A DNA stretch of 64,000 nt from Brachypodium distachyon (lineage: Eukaryota; Streptophyta; Magnoliopsida; Poales; Poaceae): NCBI RefSeq assembly GCF_000005505.3, contig NC_016131.3, positions 26,403,001 to 26,467,000 of the forward strand, in the 5' to 3' direction. A program made the position numbers and the translations under genes. Under the pieces are notes generated by a model. It ran no database searches, had not been told where the DNA came from, and worked only from the letters and a program-made list of their open reading frames with translations. The stretch's first letter is position 1, and the number at the start of each line of letters is the position of its first letter. Of this stretch, positions 33,809 to 45,580 are shown one piece after another.

Positions 33809-34419
33809 CTAAAACATGATAAACCATTATAAATCAAGTTACATATAGTATCACACAAAATTTCAGCATGACCTTTGCTATAAAATTAATAAATTTTACA
33901 AAAAAATGCCAAATAAACACCCACCCACACCCACATGTGAACACACACGGCACGATGGCCGTGGAACATGCACATTCAACACATATTTTATTGAGAGAGA
34001 GCTTAATTAATCACAGAGAGAGAGGGGAGCAGAGTGAAAGAGGGGACCAGAGAGACAAAGGGGAGGGGGCGCGCGCGCAGCAACCAGCACCAAAAAGAGA
34101 GGGAGAAATGGAGCTAGGGGAAGAGTGGGGGACCTCCCAAGCAAGGGGGCCGGCCGGGACAGCTCCTGGAGAGAAATCAAGCTCTCCCGGCTGCCGGCGC
34201 CATTTAAGCCACATCGAGGAAGAAGAGAAGAGAGGAAGGAGCTAGAGGAAAGGAGAGGGAGAGGAGGAAGAAGGAGAGGGAAAGGGAGCAACCTTCCGGC
34301 CGCCGGCGCCATGGAATTTTGGCAGAGCTTCGCCGTCGCCTGTGTTGAGGAGCCGCAGCTGGTCCAGAGACGCACGAGCTGAGAAAGACAAGGCCACAGT
34401 GACTTTGCTTTATAGATAA
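33809..34419 (-). promoter_or_regulatory. Leader, intron and TATA box of the CACTA A transposase gene
   Basis: On the minus strand TATAAA (34414-34409) is followed by CAGCTGCGGCTCCTC at about 34361-34347, as in CACTA B. A GA-rich tract (about 34010-34060) and the splice acceptor at 33809 follow. The transcript reads into the first exon at 33804. Confidence 0.5.
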
Positions 34420-34920
34420 CTTACCAGTGGCGGTTAAAAGAATCTGCCCGCCACTGGTAACCGTGATGGGAATCTCTGAGGAGCACTAGTGGCAGTTAAC
34501 TGATGCGGCCACTGGTACTAGGAGCACTAGTGGCGGTGAAAGGCGCATGAGTGCTGGCACCGCCACTAGTGCTACACTATTAGCGGCGGTGGAAGCTAAC
34601 CGTCACTGGTACTCGTTTCAGATTCTTCCAACGACTTACCAGTGGCGGTTTGTTTTTTTGACCACTTTAACCGCCACTGTATATCGTGCGCCGGTGACCA
34701 CTAAAGAGCTCCAGTGGCGGTGAATGACCACCGCCACGGGTGCTAGAGCACCGGTGGCGGTGCTGGTCGTGCGAGTGCTTTCACCGCCACCGGTGCTCTA
34801 CTAGTAGTGGCAGTAGTTGCTCACCGCCACTGGTATTCGTTTTGGATTCCTCCAATGACGTCCAGTGGCGGTGAATTTTTTGGACCAGCTGTACCACCAC
34901 TGGAGCTCGTGCGCCAGTAA
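34420..34920. repeat. 5' subterminal repeats of CACTA A
   Basis: More than a dozen CAGTGGCGGT/ACCGCCACTG units in both orientations ending next to the right TIR (34918-34937). Confidence 0.85.
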
Positions 34921-34937
34921 CCTATTCTGGCGTAGTG

Positions 34938-35588
34938 GCAGCAGTGCTGCTTTCCATTGATTAAGGACGAAAGAATAAGCCAAGAGGCCAGTTAGCTTAC
35001 AAGAGAGAAAGAAATATGTACAACAACATTGAGTAACAGAAAATGAGAGAAACTACTCAGGAGGCCTAACGGTCTGAAACCAACGACGATCGATCATCCT
35101 AGATCCGCAACACCCATACGACCGGTCCTCTTCCAGGCCAAGAGCTCGTCGACGGTGGCATCACTCAATTGGGCCAGGCTTTTGCTGCGATTATGAAAAT
35201 CTCTTGCGTTCCTCTCGAGCCAAAGGAACCACCACGCTAGCATGACGAAGGAGTTGAGGTGCTCCCTAGCAGCAGCGGAGGGCAGCAAGGCCGAGGCCCT
35301 CGGCCACCAAGAAAAACTAGCAGCGTCAGGCTGCGAAGGGGCGACGAACTGGAAGTGCAGCTTGGCGGCGAGGGTTGCAAAGAAACCCCGCGCGAAGGGG
35401 CAGTCAAGAAGGATATGCGGCGCCGTCTCATTGACAACACGGCAGAAAGGACAGAGCGGATCATGAGGGATACCTTTGATGGCCAGCAGATCAGCTGTGA
35501 GACATCTCCCTTGAGAAGCAATCCAAGCAAAGAACTTAATCTTTGGAGGGATCCTTTTGTTGATATATATTGATTGTTGCATCGATTT
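34938..35588 (-). mobile_element. 5'-truncated LINE (L1-type), body
   Basis: The minus-strand frame 35582 to 35094 (162 aa) is the C-terminal zinc-binding domain of plant LINE reverse transcriptase (zf-RVT type: CPFC ... HILLDCPFA ... WWFLWLERNARDF). The 3' UTR continues to 34938 and, beyond CACTA A, to the poly(A) at 10778. The 5' part with endonuclease and RT is missing, as is usual for LINE insertions. The last frame is open but could not act alone. Confidence 0.82.
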
Positions 35589-35905
35589 AAAACTTTCGCA
35601 ATCGTCGTAAACCTTGTTGCAACACCTCTGTGAAACAAAATTCTTTTAAACCTTGTCCCGTTTTCCTAAAACTTTTTGTGCAAGCTCACATATATGTAAG
35701 ATGGGCCTAGAAAAAACTTCAAGTAAATCGGATTTTATTTAGTACCTTTTTGAATTAAACCATTTTGGAATTCACGTAAAATCAAGATTTTTGAACTTGC
35801 TCCGAATTAATTGAAATTTTTATTGTAGGTGGATGACACCATTTTAAACTTACCTTAAAATTTTCATCCAGTTCGGACTTCGGTTGGCCTTTGAAATAAA
35901 TTGTA
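35589..35905. repeat. Right arm of the palindromic repeat
   Basis: Inverted match to 10500-10777. Similarity is high for the first 140 bp (AAACCTTGTTGCAACACCT, AGCTCACATATATGTAAGA), then patchy to about 35905 (ACACCATTTTAAAC, TTTTCATCCA). Confidence 0.65.
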
Positions 35906-36200
35906 GAAAAAACAACACGGCTAAGTATAACATTGGATTGAAAGTCAATCGGCAGGGGCATAGCGCCCATCCGCACGGCCCTATGGCAGGGGCGTAGCGC
36001 GTAAGGACGTGGCGCTGAGTTTAGAGCATAGCGCCCGAGCCGCAGATGATAAGCGAAAGGGTTAGATTTGTGAATTAGTTTTGCGTCGAGTTTGGTTTTA
36101 AAATTTCTTTGTACTTGAAGTCAAATTTGTCGATTTTCAGCTAGAACTAGATCTGGCTTGAGTCCTCAGTGTACATGATCCCTGAGATCAGTCCTAAAGA
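35906..36200. other. Intergenic DNA
   Basis: No gene seen. It contains a few short GCGTAGCGC/CATAGCGCCC repeats (about 35955-36045). Confidence 0.4.
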
Positions 36201-36273
36201 TGCATGCACGCAGCACGCTGCCTGCTGAATTTGTTTATTGTTTTGACCTCTCGTATGTCAAAGTCAACCCAGG
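36201..36273. promoter_or_regulatory. Inverted copy of the W-box block
   Basis: Reverse-complement match to 51-113 (CCTGGGTTGACTTTGACA, AGAGGTCAAA, CAATAAA, TCAGCAGGC). It keeps TTGACC at 36243-36248 and GTCAA at 36257-36261 and 36263-36267, with a 5-bp insertion between the second and third cores. Confidence 0.5.
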
Positions 36274-36489
36274 CTAGGGGCACCGGGGAGATTGGTCGAT
36301 CTCTTCTTGCTGTAAAGATATTCAATTACCGGCCGCCACGCCCAATGCATGCACCGATACGAAAGAGACGACGCGTAAGTCAGCCATGATGTGTGTGTAT
36401 ATATATATATATATGCGTACCGCACGGTTCGATCGGCTTTGTGTGCACAAAATAAGCAGTATTTCAGCCTGAATTGGTTGACTAATTAA

Positions 36490-37280
36490 CCTTACATACC
36501 ATTACATTATAAGTAGATTTTCTCCCGGCCGGTCCACTGGCGGGCCCACGCGGAATGTGTCTTTGTCAGTGCTAATTCAGCCGCCAGCTAGGTACTAGCT
36601 AGCAAAGTAGCAAGCCGGCCAGAAGCTTCTGTTCTGAGCTGGTGGCTGGTCGTGACAAGTACTGTCGCAATCCAACGGACAAACATGTGTTACACGTAAA
36701 ATACTCAGCTTGCACTAAAACAGTTACAAATATTTAGAAACGGAGAGAGAGAGTACGTAGTTGAGTACTGGTGGATGAAACTGGAACACGATGCAATTTT
36801 TTATTTTTTGCAAAGACTGCTATGATTTTTTGTTTTTGATGAATCTCATGCATGCCACTTGACCGTTTGACTGGAGTAGAATTAATTTATAACGACCCGG
36901 TCAAACGGTCGCCCTCGCATCACCCTTGGCGAGCTATAGCTAGCTAACCGCCTAGCTGGACTAAAATTGGTCTCCTCCGATCTCCGTGCGAGCGAGCTTG
37001 GAAGGTCCGGTCGACAGGGACAATTAAGCATTTAAGCCGGCACTAATATTTACGCTGATGGACGCCACATGCATGACGTACTTCATCAGTCCTGAATTTG
37101 ACTAGTGTCCAGACTTTAGACCAAGGATCGAATGAATCAAACAGGGTATATATGCCAATCCGTTATTGCAGGTCATTTTGCTCACCTGCCAACCTCGTGG
37201 TAGATCTGGATATTAATAATTGATTACTTTCTCGTCAGAGATCGACCAGACCAGCTAGCTGAGATAGTGCATACTTAGTG
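36490..37280. repeat. Diverged segmental duplication, copy 2
   Basis: Direct match to 9660-10440, with the same block order and many small indels. A (TA)n microsatellite lies just upstream (about 36395-36412). Confidence 0.7.
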
Positions 37281-37782
37281 ACCCTGAGGATATCTTTTGA
37301 CTCTCCTTAGTTCAATCAAATGAACTAAAGTCTTAAAATGAAACAATTTTTTGAAAAACTTGTTCATTTGTTTGAACTAAGAAAGGTCAATGGGTACCCT
37401 GAGGATCACCATGTTGCACCTCCATGCATACTCGAAGAAAAGGAACTAATGAGTGTACTGATCCTTAATCGAATGACGGATATCGACCGTCTTTTCTCTC
37501 AATTTTTCTTACTGAGTGCACTATAGCACGCAGCGACTCGTTGCAAGCAAAGAACAATGGACTAATAAAGTTGAGGCCACAGCCACCGACCTTGGCGACG
37601 GCTTCCACTCTTGAATTTATATAAGAACCTATACAAATCTAAATTATTTATTTCCGGACGAAGAGAGTGTAATATTTGGGTTGATCTTGATCAGAATTCA
37701 AACCCACGAGGGAGGAGGAGGATTAATCTCTTCTCTGATCTGCGCTATTTCTTCCAAGGATCGATCTACCCATGATGCATGG
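37281..37782. other. Intergenic DNA
   Basis: No gene supported. A 62-codon open frame at 37338-37526 shows no recognisable motif. Confidence 0.4.
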
Positions 37783-39414
37783 AGCTATGAAGCGACCGCC
37801 CCTGTACACGGGTTCGATCTCTGTCCTTTAGTGCTAGTCACCGGATTGACTCACTAGCACACACAGTTTCAAGATGTAATATCATAGAACAAAGGTCTCA
37901 ATATTACAGCGTATCATCCAGAAATTTAAAAAGTACTTACAACTCGCATAACCCCACGGGTTAGCTGGAAATAAAACAACTGTTTAGCAACGGAAAGCGA
38001 AAGATACAAGGGCTACATCAACACCACGGTGAGAGCGTGTTGGAATATAGGCCCGTAACCCAAGCAATCAGAACGTACACCTTACTGGTTGTACTGGAAG
38101 CTGCTAAATAGGAAACTAGTCCAGTCTCGGTTACCCCAGGTGGCATTCCACAGTTGCAACGTAGGCACTCTCCGAATCCACGGGAGAGACGTCCATGGAC
38201 GATCCCTTCCCGAGTCCACGGGAAGTCGACTCAGAGGGACCCATAGAAATGGACCTGACGCCGCTAATCCTCAAAATTCTCAAAGCAGCCCACTCAGGAC
38301 GGTTCATTGAAATAATTTTTTTGCCTTAAACTATCAAAACATTTCATATCACCGAAGGCATAACAATATCATAATGTAGTAATTTCCCCCACGATACTAC
38401 CATAGCCTAGCATTCAACTACAATCGATGGCAATTTGGTAGCAAGATAATGGCAAGGGTAAACTATACTACCTGGGATTTATAGCTAGCATAGAGGTACG
38501 AGTAATATTCCTAATGCATCTAATAAAACAACTAGTGCATAGTAAAATATTTAGGAGATGATCAAAATGAACTTGCCTTGTCCAAGGATGTGGTAGTTCT
38601 CGCTCTTCGCAACTAACAAGGTTCACAATCCACACAATCTAAAATAAAAGAAGCACACACACAATAAACATGCCATTCAATACATAAACATACTATGATG
38701 CATATGCCATGATGATGCACACTTAGGTTGCTTCTAAAAGTAACTTGTTTAGTTTCTGTTTTGAAAGGCTTCTCAAAAGATTTGGACAGATTAATACAAT
38801 AATAAGGAGGTAATTACTATGCATGAAACAAGGGTAGGCTTTAATTAAAAGCTTATATAGTTTTTGTAAAGCATAGAGCAAGATTAAATTTGTGTGGCCA
38901 CCTCATTTACAAAATAATTTCTTCTCTGCTCCTAATGGACAGAGAGCATACTTAAATAATTTTACAGCAAGCTAACATGCTCAAAACTATTTTGAAATAA
39001 TTCATTTGATATTTAAACCATATTCAAGCATTCTGTAATTTGCTTCTGACAAAGTTGTTCAAAATTGAAATTGGACCATGCCAAAAGATTCTTCAGGTTG
39101 TGAGGATTTCAGAAAGGGGCGGATCATAATTTTTGGACAAACGGTTTAAAAGTTATGATGGTTTGAATAATCTGGGGCTTTTCTGCAAAATTTACAATTT
39201 TAATTCGGCCGAGAATAGGGTCAAAAATTAATGGGAGACGTGGCAGCATCTCACTGCCCGGTACCGGTTCATCCAGGGTTCTAATCTGGGCCGTTAGATT
39301 AGAGATCTACGGTGTAGGTTGAAGGGGAGCTTACCGGCGGCGCGGGTCGCCGGAGCTGGAGGGGAAGGCGGCGGCGGCGGCTGGGCGAGGCAGCACGGCG
39401 TCCTTGGGCTCGAT

Positions 39415-39628
39415 TCTTTCGATAATACGAGCTCAGACAAGCAGGACGTAGGGTTTTACACCTCCGGGTGGCCCGAACCTGGGTAAAACGCATGTCCGTA
39501 GTCATTGCATGCTGTAGCGCCTCGCATTGGCCCCGCCGACGATCGCCGGAGCAATCCCCGTCGCCCTCTGCCGAACCTAAAAAGGGGGTGCCCACGCATC
39601 CCCGGTGACAAAGCCCCGTGCTGCGACA
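39415..39628 (+). repeat. Truncated 5' LTR of gypsy II
   Basis: Aligns without gaps to 52822-53035 and ends CGACA. The first 694 bp of the LTR are absent. Confidence 0.88.
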
Positions 39629-39645
39629 TCTGGCGCGCCAGGTAG
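39629..39645 (+). other. Primer-binding site of gypsy II
   Basis: TCTGGCGCGCCAGGTAG directly follows the LTR, as in many grass Tat elements. Confidence 0.65.
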
Positions 39646-39725
39646 GGGGCGCGTGAGGAGAGCTCGCCGGTGACCGCCGGCGGCGACGTCTACACCAACA
39701 TCGGCCTCGTCTTCCTCGACGACAG

Positions 39726-41047
39726 TGTTGGGAATATGCCCTAGAGGCAATCATGTATGATGTAATTCCCAATGTATTCATAAATATTATTAAGTTGTCC
39801 TTGTTTGAACATCTGATATGTATCTTTGAATATGTGATTTCATTGTGGAACTATGTATTCATGTTGTTCATACTAAATTGTCCTTAGTCATTGAGGTTGT
39901 GCTGGACACATAACCTAGACTAATGTGAAAGTTGGCTGATGACTCGGTTCCACTTGTCATGGGCATGGTGATGTCATTCCAGCTTACACGGACTCGGCTA
40001 AAGAGTTTAGCGAGTCGGACTGACCCATATTGAGATGCAACGAGTAGGTCGTCATTTGCATGTCTCAATCAATGTAATCCTTAGACCTGAGGTTATCGCA
40101 CAATCCGAGTTGTGGATCACCAACTTAGGTTCTGTCAAACGTTGTTCCGTAACAGGGCAGTTATAAAGGCAGAGTTCGGGTTGACTGAGAATCAAGCTGT
40201 GTGATGTGGATAACCAAGATGGGATTTTGCCCCTCCGACTGGAGAGATATTCTCTGGGCCCTCTCGAGTGATATGATTTAGGAAGCATGGCCATGCGCGA
40301 CTTGGTTAACTGTTAACCGGGTCGATCGACTAAGAGTTAGTCGAATGAATCGTATATCACAGATCGAGAAGAGAGTTGAACTATTAAAGGGATGACGATT
40401 AATCGCCTATAGTTCGACAAGGTATATCGTGAGGCAAAAGGGACTAAGACGTATGTCACATTGGAAGGTACGTCGTCATGACTCGATGGTACTTGGGAGT
40501 CGGCACGTTCTGCTAGGAGCCGCTACCGATTGATCGATTGTGAGTCGGACTCCAATCGTGTCCAAGTCGCCATGAGCCTGCGGGGTCACACACTTAAGAG
40601 CGGGAGCAACTATTTGGTCGGGTTGGACCCGAACTGGAATTGGGCTGACAATGCGAGTTGGACTCGCAGGGTGGATGGGCCACAAGGCTTGGAGCCCACT
40701 TCCACTCGATATATAAGCAGGGGCGTGGGATGCCTAAGGGGCACGGTTTTTCCACTCTCATGCGTTGAGAACCCTAGCCCGATTCAGTTCAACCGTCGCA
40801 CCGGACCTAGCAGTCCGCCGCCGGAGCTCCTCCGTGTGGATACCGGCAGAGGTGCTGTACGTTCAGCACTTCGACGATCGCGGGATTGGATCGGCTGGAT
40901 CGGATCGAGGGACTGCACTGCATCAAGGCGCCGCATCAATAATCCGCAACTGCGCGTCTAGTGGTAATCCTCGTGGCCTTCTACCTCGGCTAGATCTTGG
41001 GAGTTCGCGTAGGAAAAGTTTTTTGTTTATCTCTACGCGCCCCTTCA
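39726..41047 (+). mobile_element. Copia-type solo LTR
   Basis: 1322 bp from TGTTGGGAATATGCCC to CCCCTTCA, flanked by a perfect GACAG duplication (39721-39725 and 41048-41052). No internal region is present. It lies in the leader of gypsy II before the gag start. The TGTTGGGAATATGCCCTAG start recalls a common grass copia family; strand is set from that start. Confidence 0.85.
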
Positions 41048-41063
41048 GACAGAGCCAACCACC

Positions 41064-42812
41064 ATGCCTCCCAAGCGGGCTGGTGACCCCCGGATCGATC
41101 CGCGTGAAGCCCCAGCGCACACACGCAGTCACACGACGCGCAGCCCGCGTCGCTGGTTCAGGAAAATCTTGAACCCTCACGAGCGCAGCAATCGCAGCTG
41201 CCACCCCCGCCTCCTCGGCCGTCGATGGATAACCGGCTGAGGGGGCCGGCGGCTCCCAGTGCCGGAGCCAGTTGCACGGGCGGCCACGATGCCGCCCGCG
41301 CCGGCCAACGAGTCGAATCGCGGGCCGAAGACGCGCCGCATCGGCTGCGCCACGAGCACACCGCGTCACGAGCGACGCCGACAGGGTCGCGCCCCACGCA
41401 CCCGGGTGCGTCCGGGGATAGAGCGGAGGGCAGCCGCTCAGGAAACCGGCTGCCTCCCGCCCAAACCCTGGCAGAAGCCATCATCGCCGCGCGGGTCATG
41501 GTGCGGTACGACCCGCAGCAGGGCACGCCGGCACATGAGGCATGGAGCACGGAGCTAGATGCGCTCCTCGCGCTCGCCGCCCAACAGCCACAGGGCGAGG
41601 ATGGCCCGGCAGGCTCAGGCCACGGGCAGAACCCGGGGCACGGAGACGCGCCCCGTGCCTCGCGACAAGGGGAAAACTCTCCCTCGCAGGGAGGCCCGGG
41701 AGGCGGGGACCCAGAGGGGTCCTCGGACTCGTCACCCACTGTCACACGAGGTGACGCGCGCGGCATCTTGAATGCCCGCCGGCAGGAGGATTTGCGTTGG
41801 CGCCTGGAGCACCGGCGCCGGCGCGAGGTAGAGCGCCAACGCCCACAGGAGCAGGAGGATGCTCCTATGGGTCCCGAGGACGGCTGCACTGCATTCACGC
41901 GCGAGCTGCGGCGGGTGACATGGCCCCGCAAGTTCCGAGCGCTTGCGCTCGCTACGTATGATGAGACCGTGAATCCCAAGGTTTTCGTCCTGACCTACAC
42001 GTTGGGGATGCATGCCATCAGTGCGGACAACAAGGTCAGAGGCAACTGGTTCCCGATGGTCCTGTAGGGATCAGCGAGAACCTGGCTGCTCAACCTGCCT
42101 GCTGGGTCCATCGCCACTTGGGCAGACCTGCGAGAGTAGTTTCTGAGCGCGTTCCAGGGCGGCTATAAGCCTCCGCGGACCATGGCGGAGCCACACACCG
42201 TGGTGCAGAAGCCGGGGAAGATGTTGCGGAGCTTCGTCAACCGCTTCTCAAACCTCTCCTACTCCATCCCGGAGGCGGAGGCTGCCGCCATCATCAACAC
42301 CTTCGCCATCAATGTCCACGACCCCAAGATGCGCGAGAAGCTGAGCACGCATCGGATCCGGACGACGCAGGATCTGTACGCCCTGGCGCACAAGTGTGCC
42401 ATGGCCGAGGAAGGGCGCTTAGCTCCCGAACTTGCAGCTAAACCTGCCACGAGCCCAGGAGAGGGTTCGCAGAAGAAGAGTTCCCGCAAGCACAGCAGGA
42501 AGCAAGTCCTCGCTGCGGAGTCGGGGGCTACCGTGAGGCCCACAAAGAAGGCCTCCCCCGGTGGCGGGTCTGGCGGCAAGCAGGGCGACGCGTCCCGCTG
42601 CCCCATCCACGCCAACTCTACCCACGACACGCAGGACTGCCGCATCATGAAGGGTATCAAGCAGCGGCCCGAGCAGCGCCACGAGGTGCGCCGAGCGGCC
42701 GGCGCCTACTTCAACTGCGGCGACATCGGGCATCTCTCCCGAGATTGCCCGAACAACCCCAGAGCGGGGCCGAAGCCTGCCGGCGGTAGCGCGGGCAGGG
42801 AGGAAGCCTAGG
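41064..42812 (+). pseudogene. Gypsy II gag
   Basis: Starts MPPKRAGDPR at 41064, with a frameshift near 41150. The body is open from about 41225 to a stop at 42065 and again from 42182 to 42810. The capsid region has TYTLGMHAI, YSIPEAEAAAI and STHRIRTTQDLYALAHKC. The zinc knuckle reads YFNCGDIGHLSRDC: its first Cys is Tyr, so it could not bind zinc normally. Further stops are at 42137 and 42810. Confidence 0.87.
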
Positions 42813-43767
42813 GGCAACGCGGCCAGGCCCGCGCTGGCAGGGAGCGCCCTCCCCGGGGGCGAGATAGGGCTCGCGCAGAGGAGCAGCACGAGTCCGACTG
42901 CACCGAGGGCAACTAGCCGGGCTTCCAGGAGCCCCGCGGTGTCGCCTGCATCCACGGGGGAGCTTACGCTCTCTCGTCCCACGCTGTGGTAAAGCGCCTC
43001 ACCCGGGAGGTGTGTGCGCTGTTGCCGGATGCGGAGCCGCAGCAGCCGCTGAAGTGGTCGCATGTCCCGATCACCTTCAGCTCCGACGATCACCCAGCAC
43101 GGCAGCTGGGTTCAGGGCTCATACCCTTCGTGGTTTCACCGATCATCAACAACATGACGGTGACCAAGGTGCTGGTGGACAACGGAGCGGTGCTATACCT
43201 CCTGTCTGCAAGGTTGGTGGAGAAACTGAAGCCCAATGACCCGTTCTAGGGAATAACCCCGGGATGGTGCGCTCCTTGGGGCGCATCATGCTGCCGGTGA
43301 CCTTCGGGTCCCGGGAAGCGTTCAGGACCGAGCACATAGTGTTCGACGTCGCGCACACCCCGTTGCCCTATAACGGGATCCTTGGTCGGCCGGCGCTAAT
43401 CAAGTTCATGGCAGCGACCCATTGCGCCTACGGCGTGATGAAGATGCCATCCGTGTACGGAGTTCTCTCCATCAGGTGCGACCTCAAGGACGCGGCCTGG
43501 TGTGTTGGCGAGGTCGTAAGAGCCGCCGTAGCCGACGCCGGTAATGAGGACGTTGCCGGAGACGAAGGCTCGCCGGGCGATGGCCCGGCAACTAAGAAGG
43601 CCCGCGCTGCCCCGCAAGAGCTTGCCGGGGGAAGCGCCGGCTCGAGCTCGTGCCCCGGCAAGGGCCAGAAGCTCAAGGAGGAGGCCGCGAAGGTGAAGAG
43701 GCTACCCCTCCAAGCCGGCAACAAGGAGCGCACCGTTACCATCGGTGCGAACCTTACTACTGAATAG
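42813..43767 (+). pseudogene. Gypsy II aspartic protease region
   Basis: A long linker with stops (42914) leads to HVPITFSSDDHPARQ, then VLVDNGAVLYLL as the active-site loop (D-N-G). A stop at 43246 is followed by an open frame 43264-43767 with FRTEHIVFDVAH and LGRPALIKFMA. Same order as gypsy I, but uninterrupted at the site where CACTA B entered I. Confidence 0.85.
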
Positions 43768-45580
43768 GAAAGCGCCCTCATCACTTTCCTCCGGGAGAAT
43801 GCCGACGTGTTCGCTTGGGAGCCGTCGGACCTTCCCGGAGTCCCTAGGGAGGTGATTGAGCATCGACTCGCGGTGCACCCGAACACCCGCCCCGTTAAGC
43901 AGAAGATTCGCCGGCAAGCATAGGAACGCAAAGACTTCATCAAGCAAGAGGTGGACAAGCTCAAGGCTGCGGGGTCTATCAGGGAAGTTCTGTACCCCAC
44001 CTGGTTAGCTAACCCTGTAGTAGAACGCCAGGCGGGAAATAAGCTTCGCATGTGTGTAGATTTTACTGATCTCAACCGTGCATGTCCAAAAGATCCCTGC
44101 CCTATACCTCGCATTGACCAAATAGTAGATTCCACTGCTGGTTGCGACTTGCTAAGCTTTTTGGATGCTTTTTCTGGCTACCATCAAATTAAGATGGCAG
44201 TCGAAGACGAGGAGAAAACGGCGTTCATCACACCGGTTGGCTGCTACTGTTATACATGCATGCCTTTCGGGTTGAAGAACGCGGGCTCAACAGTCCAGCG
44301 CGCGCTGCGTGAGTGTTTGGGACCCCAGCTAGGCTGCAACGTGGAGGCCTACATGGACGATATCGTCATCAAGTCATGGCGCGGGGACTCGGTGATTGAT
44401 CATTTGCGGGAGACTTTTGACAACCTCGGCAGAATCAAACTCAAGCTGAACCCTGAGAAGTGCACCTTCGGTGTAGACTCGGGCCAGCTTCTGGGTTTCT
44501 TGGTTTCACACAGGGGGATACAAGCCAACCCACAGAAGATAGAAGCTATCGAGAAAATGGGGGCTCCCCGCAAGGTGAGTGATGTCCAGTGCCTCAACGG
44601 CTGCGTTGCCACGCTGGGCCGCTTCATCTCAAGGTTGGGCGAACGCGCCCTACCTTTCTTCAAGGTGATGAAGAGGAAGGGTCCGATTGATTGGACCCCC
44701 GAGGCCGAGCCGGCGTTCCAGGATCTCAAGCAATACCTGAAGTCGCCGCCCGTCCTCGTTGCCCCCAAGCCGGGCGAGCCGCTGTTACTCTACTTAGCGG
44801 CGACTGACCAGTTGGTCAGCTTGGTGCTGGTTGCCGAGAGGAAGACGTTCCGGGGACTGAGGCTGCGGGGCAGGAGGCTGAACGGCCTCCAGCAACCGCC
44901 TTGGACCCAAGGACCACCCCCGAGCCGGCAGCGTCGGCACCGCGCAAGCGGCTCGTGCAGCACCCGGTGTACTTCGTCAGCACGGTGCTGCCCAACGCCC
45001 GTACGAGGTACCCGCAGGTGCAGAAGCTCCTGCTAGTGATTTTGCTCACGTCCCGCAAGCTGCGCCACTACTTTCAGGTGCACCGCGTCACGATGGTGTC
45101 GGGGTTCTGCCTTGAGCGAGCCCTCACCAACCGTGAAGCCACCGGGAGGGTGGCCGAGTGGAGGATGGAGCTGTCGGAGTTCGATCTGCACTTCACCAAC
45201 TCCAAGAGCATCCAGAGTGCGGCCCTGGCGGACTTCTTCGTGGAGTGGACATCGACGGGTGTAGAAGAGGAGGAGCTGGAGACTAGCCTGCCAGGCAAGC
45301 TGGACGAAGGCCACTGGATCATGTACTTTGACGGCGCGTTCAGCCTTCAGGGAGCCGGCACTAGGGTCGTCATCGAGTCACCGACGGGGGATCAGTTGAG
45401 GCTTGCTATCCAACTCGATTTCCCAAACTCCACTAAAACCACGGCTGAGTACGAGGGTTTGCTCACCGGGTTGCAGGCAGCCATCGCCCTGGACATCAAG
45501 CGCCTGGACGTTCACAGGGACTCCCAGCTCGTGATCAACCAGGTCAACAAGGACTACGACAGCCCGCAGATGGCACCGTA
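43768..45580 (+). pseudogene. Gypsy II reverse transcriptase and two RNase H domains
   Basis: The RT frame 43951-44830 has LDAFSGYHQIKM, FGLKNAGSTVQR and the catalytic YMDD in EAYMDDIVIKS. A stop at 43921 lies in the linker. A frameshift near 44900 moves to the frame 44901-45581, which carries the end of the first RNase H and the archaeal-type RNase H (MYFDGA, TAEYEGLL, HRDSQLVI). It ends at a TAA (45579) inside the domain. Confidence 0.9.

Larger units (their letters stand above)
10800..34937 (-). mobile_element. CACTA (En/Spm) transposon A, split by gypsy I
   Basis: The ends are CACTGCTTCGGAAAAGGTTA (10800) and, reversed, CACTACGCCAGAATAGGTTA (34937), 15 of 20 identical. Flanking triplets ACA and GCA fit the 3-bp CACTA duplication with one change. 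Removing gypsy I (19466-33622) and one copy of AAGTG leaves about 9.98 kb. On the minus strand the order is TIR, subterminal repeats, leader, transposase (33804 to 16634), AT tandem repeats, USE-like module and mid-repeats, Ulp1-type second gene (15190 to 11388), subterminal repeats, TIR. Both genes are broken. Confidence 0.93.

Noticed and set aside
34085..34382. Plus-strand frames rich in Glu/Arg/Gly (34125-34382)
   Set aside because: GA-rich leader of the CACTA A transposase gene read in antisense.
36390..36415. (TA)n tract as a promoter
   Set aside because: A simple microsatellite with no downstream gene.
41158..41979. 273-codon minus-strand frame in gypsy II
   Set aside because: Antisense of gag; low-complexity Arg/Ser/Pro composition caused by GC-rich gag codons.
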